From Lumbricus terrestris (lineage: Eukaryota > Annelida > Clitellata > Crassiclitellata > Lumbricidae): a DNA stretch of 64,000 nt. The stretch spans positions 37,322,605 to 37,386,604 of the forward strand of contig OX457043.1 in NCBI GenBank assembly GCA_949752735.1, written 5' to 3'. Positions within the stretch are counted from its first letter, which is position 1. The number at the start of each line of letters is the position of its first letter. The translations under genes and the position numbers were made by a program. The notes below the pieces were generated by a model, which ran no database searches, was not told the origin of the DNA, and saw nothing but the letters and a program-made list of their open reading frames with translations. Shown in pieces: positions 23,236 through 35,329 of the stretch.

Positions 23236-23887
23236 TATATATGAATTGAACATTTCCAATTGTATATATTGAAGGCAGACATATTTTTCAACATAAATAC
23301 ACCATAAAACGACATTTCATATTTTTGACTCCTCTTGCCTATCTTCGCTTATAGCTAGTGAAAAGCAACGGGTTTTGAACCCCGGCATCACATATAATCC
23401 TAAAAAAGGCTTTACAAATTTCCAAATGAACTGTTTTATAAAAAAATGTTGTAAAATATGTTGGCAGCGACACAATTAAAACAACAAAAGCTAAATAATC
23501 CAAGCAACATTACTGTACTGATTATCGGCTTAAGTTTTTGTTGATTTTGCAGCGATAACAATTCTAACTCAGGATCAATTGTAGTTTTATAATGGACAGC
23601 CAACTGATTCATACATACTAAAGAAAGTAGACATTATAAATTGTCTTGCTGTTTCTTGGTCCTTGGAAGCAGTCCATGTATTGACTCATCGAAGTTCATC
23701 TCAACTGCTGAGCCTAGAAAAAAAATCCACAATCTGGCACTTTCTGAAACCTCTGACCTTCGTTTATAATCAGATTACTATAAAAGTACCATTTAAATTT
23801 TACATAACTGGATACTTTGTTAGCTGAAGCATTTTAAATGTATCTGCAGGACATGATGGGCGACTTGCATGGCTCATCACCATCAAC

Positions 23888-23928
23888 CATCAGATACCTA
23901 CAGGCTCAAAGCCTGTAGGTATCTGATG
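23888..23928. repeat. Perfect 19-bp hairpin, 3-nt loop
   Basis: CATCAGATACCTACAGGCT, loop CAA, then the exact reverse complement. The surrounding 23240-24115 has no gene. Confidence 0.85.
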
Positions 23929-24121
23929 CCATCTCAGTGGTCGCAGCAGGTTGTCATAAAATTACAGGACATTTTACAGGACAATTGTAATAAAACGGAC
24001 AGTTGTTCAGTAGCAGTGTCCATGAGACTGCAAGCCACTTCCACTGAAAACATTTAACTGAAATCAAATCCATGTCTTCAGACTTAAATACACCTGAAAG
24101 CTTCTTTTCCACTTCCTTTAA

Positions 24122-25892
24122 CCCTATGACGCACACCTGGGGTCTATTGGACCCCAGACGTGCGAAACTTTGAATATCTCTATTGCTCTAAATGCTAAAA
24201 ATCTGAAATAATTCAAATTCCTCAACAATTCATCCCCCTACATGCACAAAAAAGTTGGGAGACTTTAGCGTCCTTGGTTCAATGGGGAAAAATTGGGTAA
24301 GACACCTAGGGCACATTTAGCATACCTGGGGTCCAACGGACCCCAGGCTTCAGCATTGATAGGTCCATGGTGCATCGACTATAGCATAATGGGAACAGGA
24401 CATACCTTTCGGCCTATAACCCCTACCATTGCCCCCATAACTGCCCCCAACCCTTACCCCCATTAAGACATTATACCCTGCCCCGCCATTACCCCCATCC
24501 GTCGGTTTACATCCGTCAGTGTATGTATGTATATATGCAAGGTATGTATATGTGAAATGTATGTATATATGTATGTATGTATGTATGCATGTATCTATGT
24601 ATGTATGTATGTATGTATGTATGTATGTATGCATGCATGCATGTATGTATGCATGCATGCATGCATGTATGTATGTATGTATGAATATATGTCTGTATGT
24701 ATTGATGTATGCATGTGTATATGTATGAATGTGTGAATATATGTAATGTATAGGCCTATGCATGAATGTATGTATGCATGTATGTATGTATGTATGTTTG
24801 TATGTATGTATGTATGCATGTGAGAATGTATGTATTACATATGCGTGTATGTCTGTATGTATGTCTGTATGTATGTATGAATGTGCGTACGTACGTATGT
24901 ATGTCTGTATGTATGTATGTATGTATGTATGTATGTATGTACGTATGTATATATGTGTGCATGTATATATATATATATGCATGTATGTATGCATGTATGT
25001 ATATAATGTAAGTACATACAAACATACATACATACACACACACACTACGCATTTGTACAGGCAAACATACATAAGCTTACATTCCTAAACATAACACATG
25101 CAATCATACCTACATAGATTACAAGCGTACACACATATATACACGGATAAATAGATACAAATAAAAGCACATGCATGCATGCATACATGCATGCATACAT
25201 ACATACATACATACATACATACATTCATTCATACTTACATACATATGACATCCCGTAATTTTTTTCCTACGCCACTGGTGAAAATGATTGAGCAAGTTAC
25301 AAATCCTCGGTAACAAAAGTTTTTGAAAAATTCACTATTTCCGGAAATTTTAATCTATTTTGAGCACTTTCGGTTATGAAAAGACAAATTATTTAGTACG
25401 ACAATGTAGCCCCACATTCCCTCTATAAAATGGTATAATGTTTTCATCTTTATTATAAATGAGGGATAAGATAATATAGTCGATAACCTAAGTGGCTGGT
25501 TTCCACCCCCTCTTGGTACCTTGGGTATATCGGGTATAACTTTTGAACGGTATGGGGTATCATCACAAGCCTTACATCAAAATGTGTGTAATTGAACCCC
25601 CTAATATAAGTTAAATTTTCAAAATTTTATTCCATATGAAACAAGTTTGATTTTGAAAAAAAACTAAAAATTGATGGATAACACCTCTTTTGGTAGTCCT
25701 AGGGTTAATTTTAGGCCTATATATTTTGACCCAAACATGTTTCATGAGTGCATGTGCTATGTACAACGTATATTTCAGTCATTCATCCCCAAGTTCTATC
25801 TCATTGATATAATTTCAACCCATGTTATCGGTGGGGTCCATTGGACCCCAGGTGTGCTAAATGTGTTGGCGCGGAAGGTGTGCGTCATAGGG
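24122..25892. mobile_element. Non-autonomous piggyBac element
   Basis: The inverted ends CCCTATGACGCACACC and GGTGTGCGTCATAGGG are each flanked by TTAA (24118-24121, 25893-25896), the obligatory piggyBac target. Subterminal palindromes GGGGTCYATTGGACCCC occur on both sides, and a related one lies near 24330. The interior is mostly a tetranucleotide microsatellite. No transposase is present. Confidence 0.92.
24515..25235. repeat. (ATGT)n/(ACAT)n microsatellite
   Basis: Long imperfect ATGT runs on the plus strand (24515-25010) turn into ACAT runs (25015-25235), making the block inverted about its middle. All open frames in it are repeat artefacts. Confidence 0.97.
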
Positions 25893-26135
25893 TTAAAATG
25901 CTGTGCTGCTCAGTTTCTGTGATGTAGATTTCAACAGCTTTTTTCAAATTTCAACACTGTTTCTGTCAGGCCCGCCGACAGAAATTATGTTACTCAAAGG
26001 GGAATAGCCACAAGGATAGGCCCTGACCCCACTAATAGGGACACCTGTGTACATGTAAAATAAAAAGATGCAACGGCGGACAATTGCTACTAAGTTAGGT
26101 TGTGAATGACACCAATTACTTATTATAATTTAATG

Positions 26136-26448
26136 CAGTGGTTCCCAACCATTTTTTACTTTAGGACCACTATTTCTACGTTGGAGAGCACGAGGGCCAC
26201 TTTTTCTTAGTTGAAAGACATTAGGGGGTCACAAGGTTAAAGTTTAATTAACTAAAAGCCTATACAATTGTTATAATTTATTCAAAATAGAATGTTTCAT
26301 GTTATTTGTAGACCTAAAAGTCAAATAATTACGTGTTCCATCATGTCCAAATTGTTGATTGCTTCATATATTTTTGTTAATTTTTTGAGAGATGAGGGGC
26401 ATTTTATGAGGCCTGGCAAGTCACTTTTGTCCCGGTTGAGAATCACTG
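26136..26448. mobile_element. hAT-type MITE
   Basis: The ends are CAGTGGTTCCCAACC and GGTTGAGAATCACTG. The flanks ATTTAATG and TCTTAATG (26128-26135, 26449-26456) are an 8-bp TSD with two differences. Confidence 0.75.
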
Positions 26449-26864
26449 TCTTAATGTATCTGCATTACGGTTCCCATCGAAAATGTCGCGAAGAAAATGT
26501 CGCGGTCAAAATGTCGCGGACAAAATGTCGCGGATAAAAATGTAGCTGATGCATAATGTCGCGAATTATAATGTCGCGCGCACAATACCACGATTTTCAA
26601 TACCGCGCACCTTCAATACCGCGCACGATCGTTACCGTGCACGACCGTTACCGCGTTTTGTTTGCGAATTTGTTCAATTTCCGTATTTTATCGTACGAGG
26701 GTGCACATGTTCGGTTCATCAAGCTTCTATTTCTCGCTCGTTATTCTCGTCAATCCAGCTTCTATTTCATATATAAAAATACTCTCATCCAGCTTCCATT
26801 TAATTCTCATGCTTTATTTTCGTCAATCCAGCTTCTATTTCAGACCTATAAATACGTTCATCTA

Positions 26865-27814
26865 CAGTGTTTAATCTAGACGTCTCTGGGGGGGGAAAGT
26901 CCCCCCCCCAGGATTGTCATTTCCCCCCCCAGAAAAATTTGACGAAATGATATCGGTTTTTAGTTACTATTTTCGACATTGTTTTACATGAAGTGTTATA
27001 ATATACCGTGATATTATTTATTATTATATGATCAAGATGACATTATTTACTACTATAATATGATACTATCATGTTAAGAAGACACCTTAAAATGCTACCA
27101 TTGCAATGTGGAAATTCAAAAGGTTTCTAATGAGTCACTGAAAAAGTATTGTAGCTATTTTGTTAAGACGACACCTTAAAATGCTGCCATTGCAATATGG
27201 AAATTCAAAAAGTTTCTAATTGGTCACTGAAAAAGTACTGTAGCTATTTTGTTAAGAAGACACCTTAAAATGCTGCCATTGCAATGTGGAAATTCAAAAA
27301 GTTTCTAATGAGTCACTGAAAAAGTACTGTAGCTATTTTGTTAAGACGACACCTTAAAATGCTGCCATTGCAATATGGAAATTCAAAAAGTTTCTAATGG
27401 GTCACTGAAAAAGTACTGTAGCTATTTTGTTAAGACGACACCTTAAAATGCTGCCATTGCAATATGGAAATTCAAAAAGTTTCTAATTGGTCACTGAAAA
27501 AGTACAGCTATTATTTTTGTTAAGAAGACACCTTAAAATGCTATACCATTGCAATGTGGAAATTCAAAAAGTTTCTAATGAGTCACTGAAAAGTACTGTA
27601 GCTATTTTGTTAAGACGACACCTTAAAATGCTGCCATTGCAATATGGAAATTCAAAAAGTTTCTAATGGGGAGGGGCACATCCCTTCCCCATACCCCTCC
27701 CCTCCCAGTCTAGGTGCTACGCGCATCACGAGCGTCCTTCGGACGCTCAATTGTCTCTCCCCCCCCAGAAACCTCAATTCCCCCCCCAGAGGGCGGGGAC
27801 TAGATTAAACACTG
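26865..27814. mobile_element. Element nested in the foldback, with internal tandem repeat
   Basis: The ends CAGTGTTTAATCTAG and CTAGATTAAACACTG are perfect inverses, flanked by GTTCATCTA (26856-26864, 27815-27823). Inside each end are poly-G/poly-C tracts. The CAGTG ends suggest hAT, although nine rather than eight flanking bases match. Confidence 0.85.
27065..27668. repeat. ~89-bp tandem repeat, about seven copies
   Basis: The unit contains TCACTGAAAAAGTACTGTAG, TTGTTAAGACGACACC, and CCATTGCAAT. Alternate units differ consistently (GACGACACC/CAATATGG versus GAAGACACC/CAATGTGG), suggesting duplication of pairs. Confidence 0.9.
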
Positions 27815-29374
27815 GTTCATCTACCTTCATCCAGCTTTTATTTCTCATGTCTTATTTTCGTCAATCCGATTGTGACGCATTGAGAAATGGAAGCTGGATG
27901 AAAGTTTTTTTACAGGTTGAATGGAGGTTGGATTGATGAAAGAACGCAAGAGAAATGGAATCTGGATGATGGTTTTTTACAGGGGAAATTGAAGCTCGAA
28001 TGACGAAAATAAAGCATGAGAAATAAGAGCTGGATGAAGGTATTTCTATGTCTGAAATAGAAACTGGATTGACAAAAATAACGAGCGAGAAATAGAAGCT
28101 TGTTAGTGTTATACGGTCATACGGTCAAAATGTCGCGGGGAAAATGTCGCGATATTTTCGCGACATTTTGTAAGGCGACATTATATATCAACGACATTTT
28201 TATCCGCGACATTTTGTCCGCGACATTTTGACCGCGACATTTTCTTCGCGACATTTTCGATGGATACCCTGCATTACCATGCCACAGCGATAAACATGTC
28301 ATGACTACCATTGCCACTGTCGTATATTTCAAATGGTTAACAGTATCAGAATGAAGCATCTCATAAGCTTTCTTATTTTCCTAAATCTATTTCATAAGTA
28401 ATTCTCAATCTCTTCATCAGATGAAAGGTTGTGATGTGCACAGCAACAGTTGGAAGGAACATCTCAGCTACTATAAATGTGTCCACTGGAAGAGCTTGAG
28501 ATCAGTGAAGCTACAAAGAAGAGTCCTGTGAAGCTGAATAGCACAAGGAAATGTTACTGGGATGTGCAATTTACTTTGTATAGTGCCTACTCAGATATTT
28601 GCATCATTAAATGATTTTCTTCAAAATTGTTATTCATTCATTGTGATTGATGGCAGAATCTGAGATCAGTATTCGCAATTTGACAGGATATCTGCCTCAG
28701 ATTCTGTCTTATAATAAAATTTCATCTGTAAATGATGAATGGAAGTTGTATGTAGATGACTTCCAATTCACAGTTCGATCCCTTACTTATCTCAAGTTTT
28801 CCAAACAAGCCATATTCAACACTTCACCATGTCTCTGAAATATGCCCCTGAAATTTCCACTTTTTCGGTTAATTCACCATCATTATCAATCACCTTCTTC
28901 AGGCTCCTCCATCCATCACCTCTTGGGCTTTCCATTCCACACTAAAGTTTCAACTCTTGAAGACTTATGGAACCAGACCCAGAACTCCTTCAGACTGCCC
29001 TTTAAGACAACCCTTCTGACTGAATGCAGAGCTCATGAATAAGCTAAATGCAATCTCTTTGTAGTTAAAAAACAGGCATCTAAATTTCTATGTGATACAA
29101 TGCTGAACAATTATTTTTAGTATTGAATCAGCCTATTTATTAAATGTCAACTTCTATCACTACTCCGAAGTAACATATACCACTCTGAATTATAACAGAA
29201 AAATATAATAAAAATTATAAATAATCACGGTAATAATAATTCGCGACAAAAAAGAGCGTGAAACCTGACTATTGGCAAAAATACAGGCCACTTTTGAAAA
29301 AATACAGTATTTTACAGGAGAAGCAAAAATACAGGACATTACAGGAAATACAGGACCGCTACAACCACTGCATT

Positions 29375-29875
29375 TTCACTAGACTCTTCCATTGCCGTGT
29401 GGCTCAGCTCTTGGAGCGATGCTCTGCCCCATCTGGTGATGTTGTCTAACCATTCTCTGTGAGGTCTTCCTCTCCTATTTGTACCATCCATCCATCCGAA
29501 CATAAGCGCCTTGATCTTTCTCTCGTTGCTCATTCTACAGGTCCTCCGGTATCCCATAATTCCTCAAAACCTGCCACAAGCCATGTTGCCACACACTATC
29601 GAAGGCCTGTCTGAAGTCGATGAAATTGTTCTTATCATAGTACTTTTCTGCCAATTGAAGTTTGTCACAAACAGTTGATCTGTTGTGCCCCTTCCTACTC
29701 TAAACCGTGCTTGTTCTTCAGCCAACACCTGCTCCACATATCTTCGCAGTCACTGCTGTAGTATTCTTGTGTAGACTTTCTCGGGGATGCTCAGCAGGCT
29801 GATTCCTCTGTAGTTTATGCAATCGCATTTGTATTTTTTCTTATGTATCGGAGCTATGATACCAAATACTACAAA
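29375..29875 (-). mobile_element. RTE-like LINE remnant with internal deletion
   Basis: On the minus strand 29875-29560 reads GIIAPIHKKK, INYRGISLLSIPEKV, LAEEQARFRVGRGTTDQLF. A deletion then joins it to the far C-terminus (NRRGRPHREWLDNITRWG, 29557-29375). The sequence 28280-29370 before it and 29880-30350 after it hold nothing I can identify. Confidence 0.8.
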
Positions 29876-30351
29876 ATACTACAAACCAAATACTAGAAAA
29901 TAGATCTACGCACATCTGACATTTAGTTTGTAATATTTTAAATAAATAAAATGCAACCAAATAGAGTTTGTTCCTATTTGATTAAATTGAATTTTCTTAC
30001 AACATGTGAGCGACAATGTAGTTCCTCCTCATGCAATGCTAGTACCAAAGGCTAAAAGTTTCAAGGTTAAGTCTCTTAAAACTTAATGTATTTCTACTGG
30101 AACATCCGATTTAGACAGCCTACCATCCATGTGTTTAAACTGTAAAGCTACACATTAGTACACATGCGTCAGCACACTTAAAATAATGTTGCATTTATTG
30201 GTCATGCCACAGCAAGGGGAACTAGCATATCCAAGCTACTGGCCACTGGGATGCAAATTATCGAGCATACAAACTGCGGTGGTAGGCGATAGCGATCTAT
30301 GACCATCAAATATCAGTTTAAAAGCATGACAAGACTTCAAAAAGCAACATA

Positions 30352-31450
30352 TCTATATAAATAAAGAGAAGATTCTGTCTGTCTGTGTGTCTGTCTGTCT
30401 GTCTGTTTGACCGGGATGCATTTCCACAGGTTTTGAGCTTTTCACTCCAAACCTTCACTACTGTGTAGGCCTCGGCATGAGACACCCCAACGAGGGGGTT
30501 GGCGATTATCTACCACCATGCGGGCCAGGGTGGGGCGAAACCCTTAAAAAAATTCCACTTTTTTTAGCAATTCCTCTGAAACTTTGTACCTAGACAGAGG
30601 GTCATCAGAGCCACCCGGATCAGTGGTTGGCGAATCTCTACCACCATGGGGTCACGTTGGGGGTTGCGAAAACCCTAATTTTCGCTATAAATTTCCATTC
30701 CCTTGCCATAGTTTCAGAGTTACACAGATTTTTACACGGGCCACCTCGCCTCTACTCAGCCCACACCTCGGCCCGCAGGAGCCGGGTGGGGTATGGGTGG
30801 GGGTTGGGGAGCAGTGGGGAAGAAATTTTTTCCCTAAAACCGAAATTTCACGGGTGGCGTACCGGTCGAGGTCGGAGTGTGGTGTGGTTGGTGGTGGGTG
30901 GGGTGGGATGGGGTCGAGAATGGTGGTGGGGGAATTTTCAGAATACACATATTTCATGGGTGGAGTACCTGTGGAGGTCGGAGTGTAGTGTGGTGTGGTG
31001 GGGTCGAGGGTGGCGGGTAGGGGTGAGGTGGGGTAGGGAGGGGAGTGCGGGAGTGGAGGTGGGGGATGGGGTGGGTGGGGTGTGGGAAAGTGGGGTGGGG
31101 TTTGGGTAGGGGTGGGGTTTGGGGAGGGGTGGGGGTGGGTGGTGGGCGAGGTGGTGTGGGTGGGGAGGGGTGGGTTGTGTGGGAGAGTGGGGTTGGGTTG
31201 GATGGGGAGGGGTGGGTAGGGAGTAAGGTGGAGTGGAGGTGGGTTGGGGAGAAGGTGAAGAGGGGTGTGGGGTATGGGGGATTGGGGGTGGGGGTAATTT
31301 TTCCGAAACCCCAAATTTCGCGGGTGGCATACCGGTGGAAGTCGGAGCGTGGCGGGGTGTTGTGGGGTGATGCGGTGGAGTGTGGTGTGGTTGTGCCCGG
31401 GAGCGGGTCGTATCCTAAATTTCCCGGGCAACGTCGGGTACCCCAGCTAG
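30352..31450 (+). mobile_element. Complete non-autonomous Helitron (~1.1 kb)
   Basis: It starts TCTATATAAATAAAGAGAAG and ends CGTCGGGTACCCCAGCTAG. It is inserted precisely between A (30351) and T (31451), as Helitrons do, without TSD or TIR. The same 5' end occurs at 59522, and the same 3' end at 14777 and 20656 (inverse). No Rep/helicase frame is present. From about 30860 to 31290 it is an almost pure G/T, GGGGTGGG-rich tract; long open frames across it are artefacts of composition. It lies just downstream of the ETFB 3' end. Confidence 0.88.
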
Positions 31451-31664
31451 TATGTAATAAAAGCAATAAAAGTTAAGCTTCGACTTGTCTCAAGTATACC
31501 ACGACTACCTAAAAATTCTCAATAGACTCAAGTATCTATGGTATATAGCAATGGCAAATCGCGATAAAAAAAGCTCCTCGAGAAAAGTTGGACTGCTGAG
31601 GACATAGCCCATGTCACCCAGAAAATGGACATTAGACTGATTTTAAAAAAGTGACATAATTTAT

Positions 31665-31925
31665 AATTCTAGGGGTATGATCTGTATGTTTGTTTGTCCA
31701 CAATGCATGCCAACAGTTTTGGAAACCTTGCACCTAGATAGAGGGCCATCAGGCACGCCCAGTGGAGGGATTGGCGAATCCCCTCACCTTAGGGGTGTGG
31801 GTGGGAGCAAAAACCGACATTTCACTATTTCTACACCTTCACCACAGTTTCACACAGCTATTCATCTGAAACCTTGCAGTTAGACAGAGTGCCACCAGGA
31901 CCACCTGTCTTCACCCAGCACCCAC
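31665..31925 (+). mobile_element. Helitron-internal fragment
   Basis: CTAGATAGAGGGCCATCAGG and TTGGCGAATC are shared with the complete Helitron (near 30595-30635) and with the copy at 59750. Terminal motifs are absent. The remaining 31926-32230 holds only the ETFB 3' UTR. Confidence 0.6.
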
Positions 31926-32170
31926 AATCTATTCTAATCTAATGATTTCTAAGTGCCACCATCATAATACCCAAGACATGGTCACTTCATGTGAATTACA
32001 ATCAAAATTGAAAATCTGCTGGATAAACCAGAAGTCAAGTTACAGTGGGTAGGGAAAGGTCAAGTTTAGACAAGAATGAATAGGGTAAACTAAATTGTGC
32101 AGCAAAAGAACAAACTGGGCAGCAATATTTCTGGTATAAACAAAGTGAACCAGACCTTTCTGCTTCGGTC

Positions 32171-32176
32171 TTTAAT
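32171..32176 (-). terminator. Possible ETFB poly(A) signal (ATTAAA)
   Basis: On the minus strand ATTAAA occurs 55 nt after the ETFB stop codon. It is the commonest variant of AATAAA. No stronger signal is closer, but a short AT-rich motif like this also arises by chance. Confidence 0.35.
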
Positions 32177-32231
32177 TCAAATCGAATTAATGTGATCTCT
32201 TAACATTACACGAAATTGCATACCTGATATG

Positions 32232-32402
32232 CTAAACCACTCCAATGTCTTTAAGTTTCTTTACCAAGTCTTCCACCGTCTCCACTTTCTGACCAGCTTT
32301 TCTTACTGGTGGATCTTCGACAGAAAGAATTTCTAGATGAGGAGAAATATCAACTCCCAGATCAGTCACAGTCTTCTTCACCAGTGGCTTTTTCTTGGCT
32401 TT
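32232..32402 (-). CDS. ETFB: ETFB terminal exon with stop codon
   Basis: The final coding exon gives 56 residues plus TAG: it begins KAKKKP, contains [19 protein letters not shown] and ends [13 protein letters not shown]. It is clearly the C-terminus of ETF-beta (human: …DLGVDLTSKLSVISVEDPP…LVAKLKEIGRI). The acceptor is ATTAG|AAAGCC and phase is 0. The first lysine and the fourth residue (K-A-K-K) correspond to human Lys200 and Lys203, the residues known to be methylated by ETFBKMT to tune dehydrogenase docking. The C-terminal helix wraps the ETF-alpha partner in the known structure. It is separated from the preceding exon by about 17.5 kb of transposon-filled intron. Confidence 0.97.
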   Translation of the reverse strand, partial: KAKKKPLVKKTVTDLGVDISPHLEILSVEDPPVRKAGQKVETVEDLVKKLKDIGVV

Positions 32403-33561
32403 CTAATTTAGTGTAATACACATAAAAATGTTTGAGTAGAATATGCAATGGGAAAACAACTTTATCTTATATTTTAGCAACGAATAAAAAGATTAAAATG
32501 GCTAAGATCAGATCATCATCAATAAACAAAGATCAAATTCATTGCTGACCTCCGCTACCTTGGTAGTTCAATAGCTGGCAGCCACACGCAATGTTCCAAC
32601 ACATTTGATTCGTGTCCAATACTTTCAGTGATCAGCCAAACTCTCTTAAGTAAACTTTCTCGACCATGCTTTATCAAAGGGTGGCAAAATCAAAACCTTT
32701 GCTGAACAGCATTGCCAGATATTACTGGTGACCCTTTCATTATCATTTGAACCTTGCATAGATCATTACTCAAATGCTACTTGCAGTTGCAGTTACACTT
32801 TTCTGGTTTATATATTGTAGCGAACTTTGCTTGTTATAGAGTTCATTAGGTACACTTGCTGCTAAAGGGGTTATTTGGTGCAGTTAAGGTTCACCAGTTA
32901 AGAACTTGGCTTGGCCATGCAATTGACCCGGTTAGGATCTTAGAAGTTAACCGGACAGAATACATGTATTTGGGCGGTTAAATCTGAGGCAAGTAGAACC
33001 GGTGTTTGTATGGGGTTTTCGGTCGGTACCGGTTGTAACTTCACCGAGGCTAAATGCGTGAGGAATTCCGGTTAAGTATTGTGGAATATTAACCGACGGT
33101 TAACATTGCGGTAATGGTTGGTTAAGATTTGTATTTAACCACAAAGCGGAGAACCGGTTATGGCCAGATTTATTAACCAGTCGCTAAGTATATAAGGCAG
33201 TAGTTTTAAGGGACAAAAAGGCTCATTCTGAAGAGGCAGCGGGAGCCCCGTTCGTTGAAAGGCTCACTTTGAAGAGGCAGCGGGAGCCCGTTTCTTGCGA
33301 GTTGTTAAGAAGCGTTTGATTCATTGTTTCGAAGTAGTCGTCTCTAAATCGTTTAATAGATATTAAAACCATCATCGAGTTGTTTCTTCGGTTGGTAACG
33401 ACGAAATCTCCTGACAGACCGTAGGAGTGGACAAGCGACATATGTAGCACGGTGGGGTCGGCATCCTGGTACGAGTCACACCACCGTGCGGGAAGACACC
33501 CCAAGAAGATCAGAAGTGAAGGAGCAGTAGGGGTTTCGCCACAGTATTTAACAGGTCAGTC

Positions 33562-33815
33562 AGTTGCCTACTCACCAGGCGTATCGGACTTGGCTAAAGA
33601 AGTCGATGACAGTTTATTACAGTCTGTAGTGAAAAACCCGAATCACGTGCTGCGATCCTTGTTCCCTCCGATTATTCAGCGTCAATACTGCCTTTGACCA
33701 CGTCCGCATAACTTTGAGTTGCCACCGAAGGACGATAAAAACTTTATTCCAAGAGCCCTCTATAAGTGCCTTCTCACCAAGCGACTGTGTAACCCGTAGA
33801 CCTTCCCTTCCATGT
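33562..33815 (+). mobile_element. LINE C-terminal fragment
   Basis: LAKEVDDSLLQSVVKNPNHV, then LFPPIIQRQYCL and, after one stop, RPRPHNFELPP align with the C-terminal tail of the LINEs at 14866 and 57985 (…LLNPGHVLNPLLPP…RPRLHD…). A (TA)n run follows at 33857-33892. Upstream, 33190-33300 contains a direct duplication of GAAGAGGCAGCGGGAGCCC behind a TATATAAG box, which could be part of the same element's 5' region or an LTR. Confidence 0.55.
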
Positions 33816-33894
33816 TACTCAGTTGCGTTCTTGTCAACCTGTTTTTTCACATTAAACGAATATATATATATATATAATTATATATATATATAAG

Positions 33895-34530
33895 CGGTCC
33901 ATAGTTTATCCCACTTTGAAAAAACAGAATTTAGACCAAAATGCCTGTCAAATTACCAACCCATTTCCCATCTTTAATTCCTTTCGAAGACCCTTGAGAG
34001 ATTGGTTTCACTGCAACTTGTTCCTTATTTTGAGCAAGCTGGACTTCTTCCAGCAGTGCAATCTGGATTCAGAGAATTCCACAGAAACCACCCTCTTATC
34101 CCTTCTATCAGATTCATATGTGGCCATTGATCAGTCTCATCTCTCTTCCTCTTAGCGCTTTTCGACGTCTCTTTTGCTTTTTACATGGTGGACCACGAGA
34201 TTTTGCTTAAAAAATTGGAGTTATCCTGTGGCCTGTCTGGTATTCCACCTCTTTGGTTACATCCTACGTAACTGATTGCCCTTGGAGAATCCAGGACTGA
34301 GTGGGTTGAGGTTAAGTTTGGTGCTCCCCAGGGTTCGGCCTCATCCTGTAATTCTTTTTACTGCTGACATACCACCAATTCTCCCTAGTTCATTCTATTG
34401 ATTGTCTTGTTTCTGATCTACACCATTGGATGTCGACTAATCGACTCTGTTTAAACACTACATAGACTCAACTGATTTGGCTTGGTACTAGGCAACAGCT
34501 AGCTAAACTTGACTTTCAATTACTGATTGA
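33895..34530 (+). mobile_element. Decayed CR1/L2-like LINE RT
   Basis: The frames are broken, but RT blocks are readable in order: CQITNPFPIFN (NYRPIS block), FHRN/STETTLLSLLSDSYVAID, a VDHEILLKKLELS block, FGAPQGS, and LHHWMSTNRLCLN. Several frameshifts and stops make it a pseudogene. Confidence 0.75.
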
Positions 34531-34544
34531 GAAATTCCTGCCTA

Positions 34545-34795
34545 TACATCAATCAATCATAATTCATATAGTGCCCGTTCAAGGTACCTACTCAGAGGCG
34601 CTCCCGGCCGAGATCAAGCGAAAAAATAGTCTTCAACCGTTTGTGAAATTGAGAACAGCTTGGGAGGTGTCGCATAGTCAAGGGAAGCCCATTCCAGGTT
34701 GTTGCAACAACCACAGAGAACAAACGCCTCTGCATTGTTGCAGAGCGAGTGAAAGGAACCATTAAATCACCATGCACTCCTATGTAGGACTACAT
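34545..34795 (-). mobile_element. CR1/L2-like LINE 3' end
   Basis: The minus-strand frame HGDLMVPFTRSATMQRRLFS, then WNGLPLTMRHL and FHKRLKTIF, is the LINE C-terminus. The 3' end GAGCGCCTCTGAGTAGG…CACTATATGAATT and (ATTG)n tail match the family at 40078. Confidence 0.8.
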
Positions 34796-35329
34796 GACAT
34801 AGACTACAGTAGGTCTCTGAGGCATTGGCGAGCGCACTGATTAAAATTTTACCCAATGCTGTAACCCTCGAAAATAATGGGGAAAGTTATCATAAAGAAA
34901 CAGAAATTTTGAGATTCTAAAATTGATGACGCGGAATGGTTGGATGTGCTGCTATCTTAGCTGTTCGGTATTCAGTTTTCAGAGCGTGAAAATTTACCAT
35001 ATAAATAAGGTGGACAAAGTCCAGGGACCAAAAGCCCCAATGGCCCAAGTTTTTAACAAAAAATATCTATAGGCCTCCGTTTTTCCAGTTTTCCGTTACA
35101 ATAATTCGACATTTTAAAGGGTATTTAGTTTCGGTAGTGTTTAGCTATACCCCTATCCCATGTTTTCTTGTTTTGCCTTGAGCTATTAGTGTGATTAGAC
35201 TATGGATAATTTATATTATTTTGTGCTCGCTCTATTTTAAAACTATGACAGTTATCTAAACAGTTTTATATAACTTCTATTTCAAAGCTATTTGGCTATT
35301 TTCATTCGTTAGTCTCGTTAACGGGTACG

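Larger units (their letters stand above)
26469..28268. mobile_element. MULE-like foldback element
   Basis: The left end GGTTCCCATCGAAAATGTCG and right end CGACATTTTCGATGGATACC are near-perfect inverses, flanked by a perfect 9-bp duplication CTGCATTAC (26460-26468, 28269-28277). A 9-bp TSD plus very long terminal repeats is typical of Mutator-like foldbacks. Each arm is built from short tandem units: outer ~16-bp AAAATGTCGCGG units, then, on the left, units drifting to CAATACCGCGCAC and CGTTACCG, then ~37-bp ATCCAGCTTCTATTT units. A second element sits inside it (26865-27814). No transposase was found. Confidence 0.85.

Noticed and set aside
24350..25088. Long open frames on both strands (up to 240 residues of His/Tyr/Ile/Thr)
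   Set aside because: They are translations of an (ATGT)n/(ACAT)n microsatellite, which has no stop in several frames.
26715..26870. CRISPR-like spacing of ATCCAGCTTCTATTT repeats
   Set aside because: The genome is eukaryotic, the 'spacers' are themselves repeated and the array is mirrored in a foldback element with a TSD.
28647..28838. 63-residue ORF with VNDEWKLYVDDF
   Set aside because: A faint resemblance to transposon-derived proteins is too weak to call; no supporting neighbours or ends.
30627..31476. Overlapping open frames of 130-248 residues, Pro- or Gly/Val-rich
   Set aside because: They lie in the G/T-only tract of a Helitron; low-complexity sequence lacking stops, open in several frames at once.
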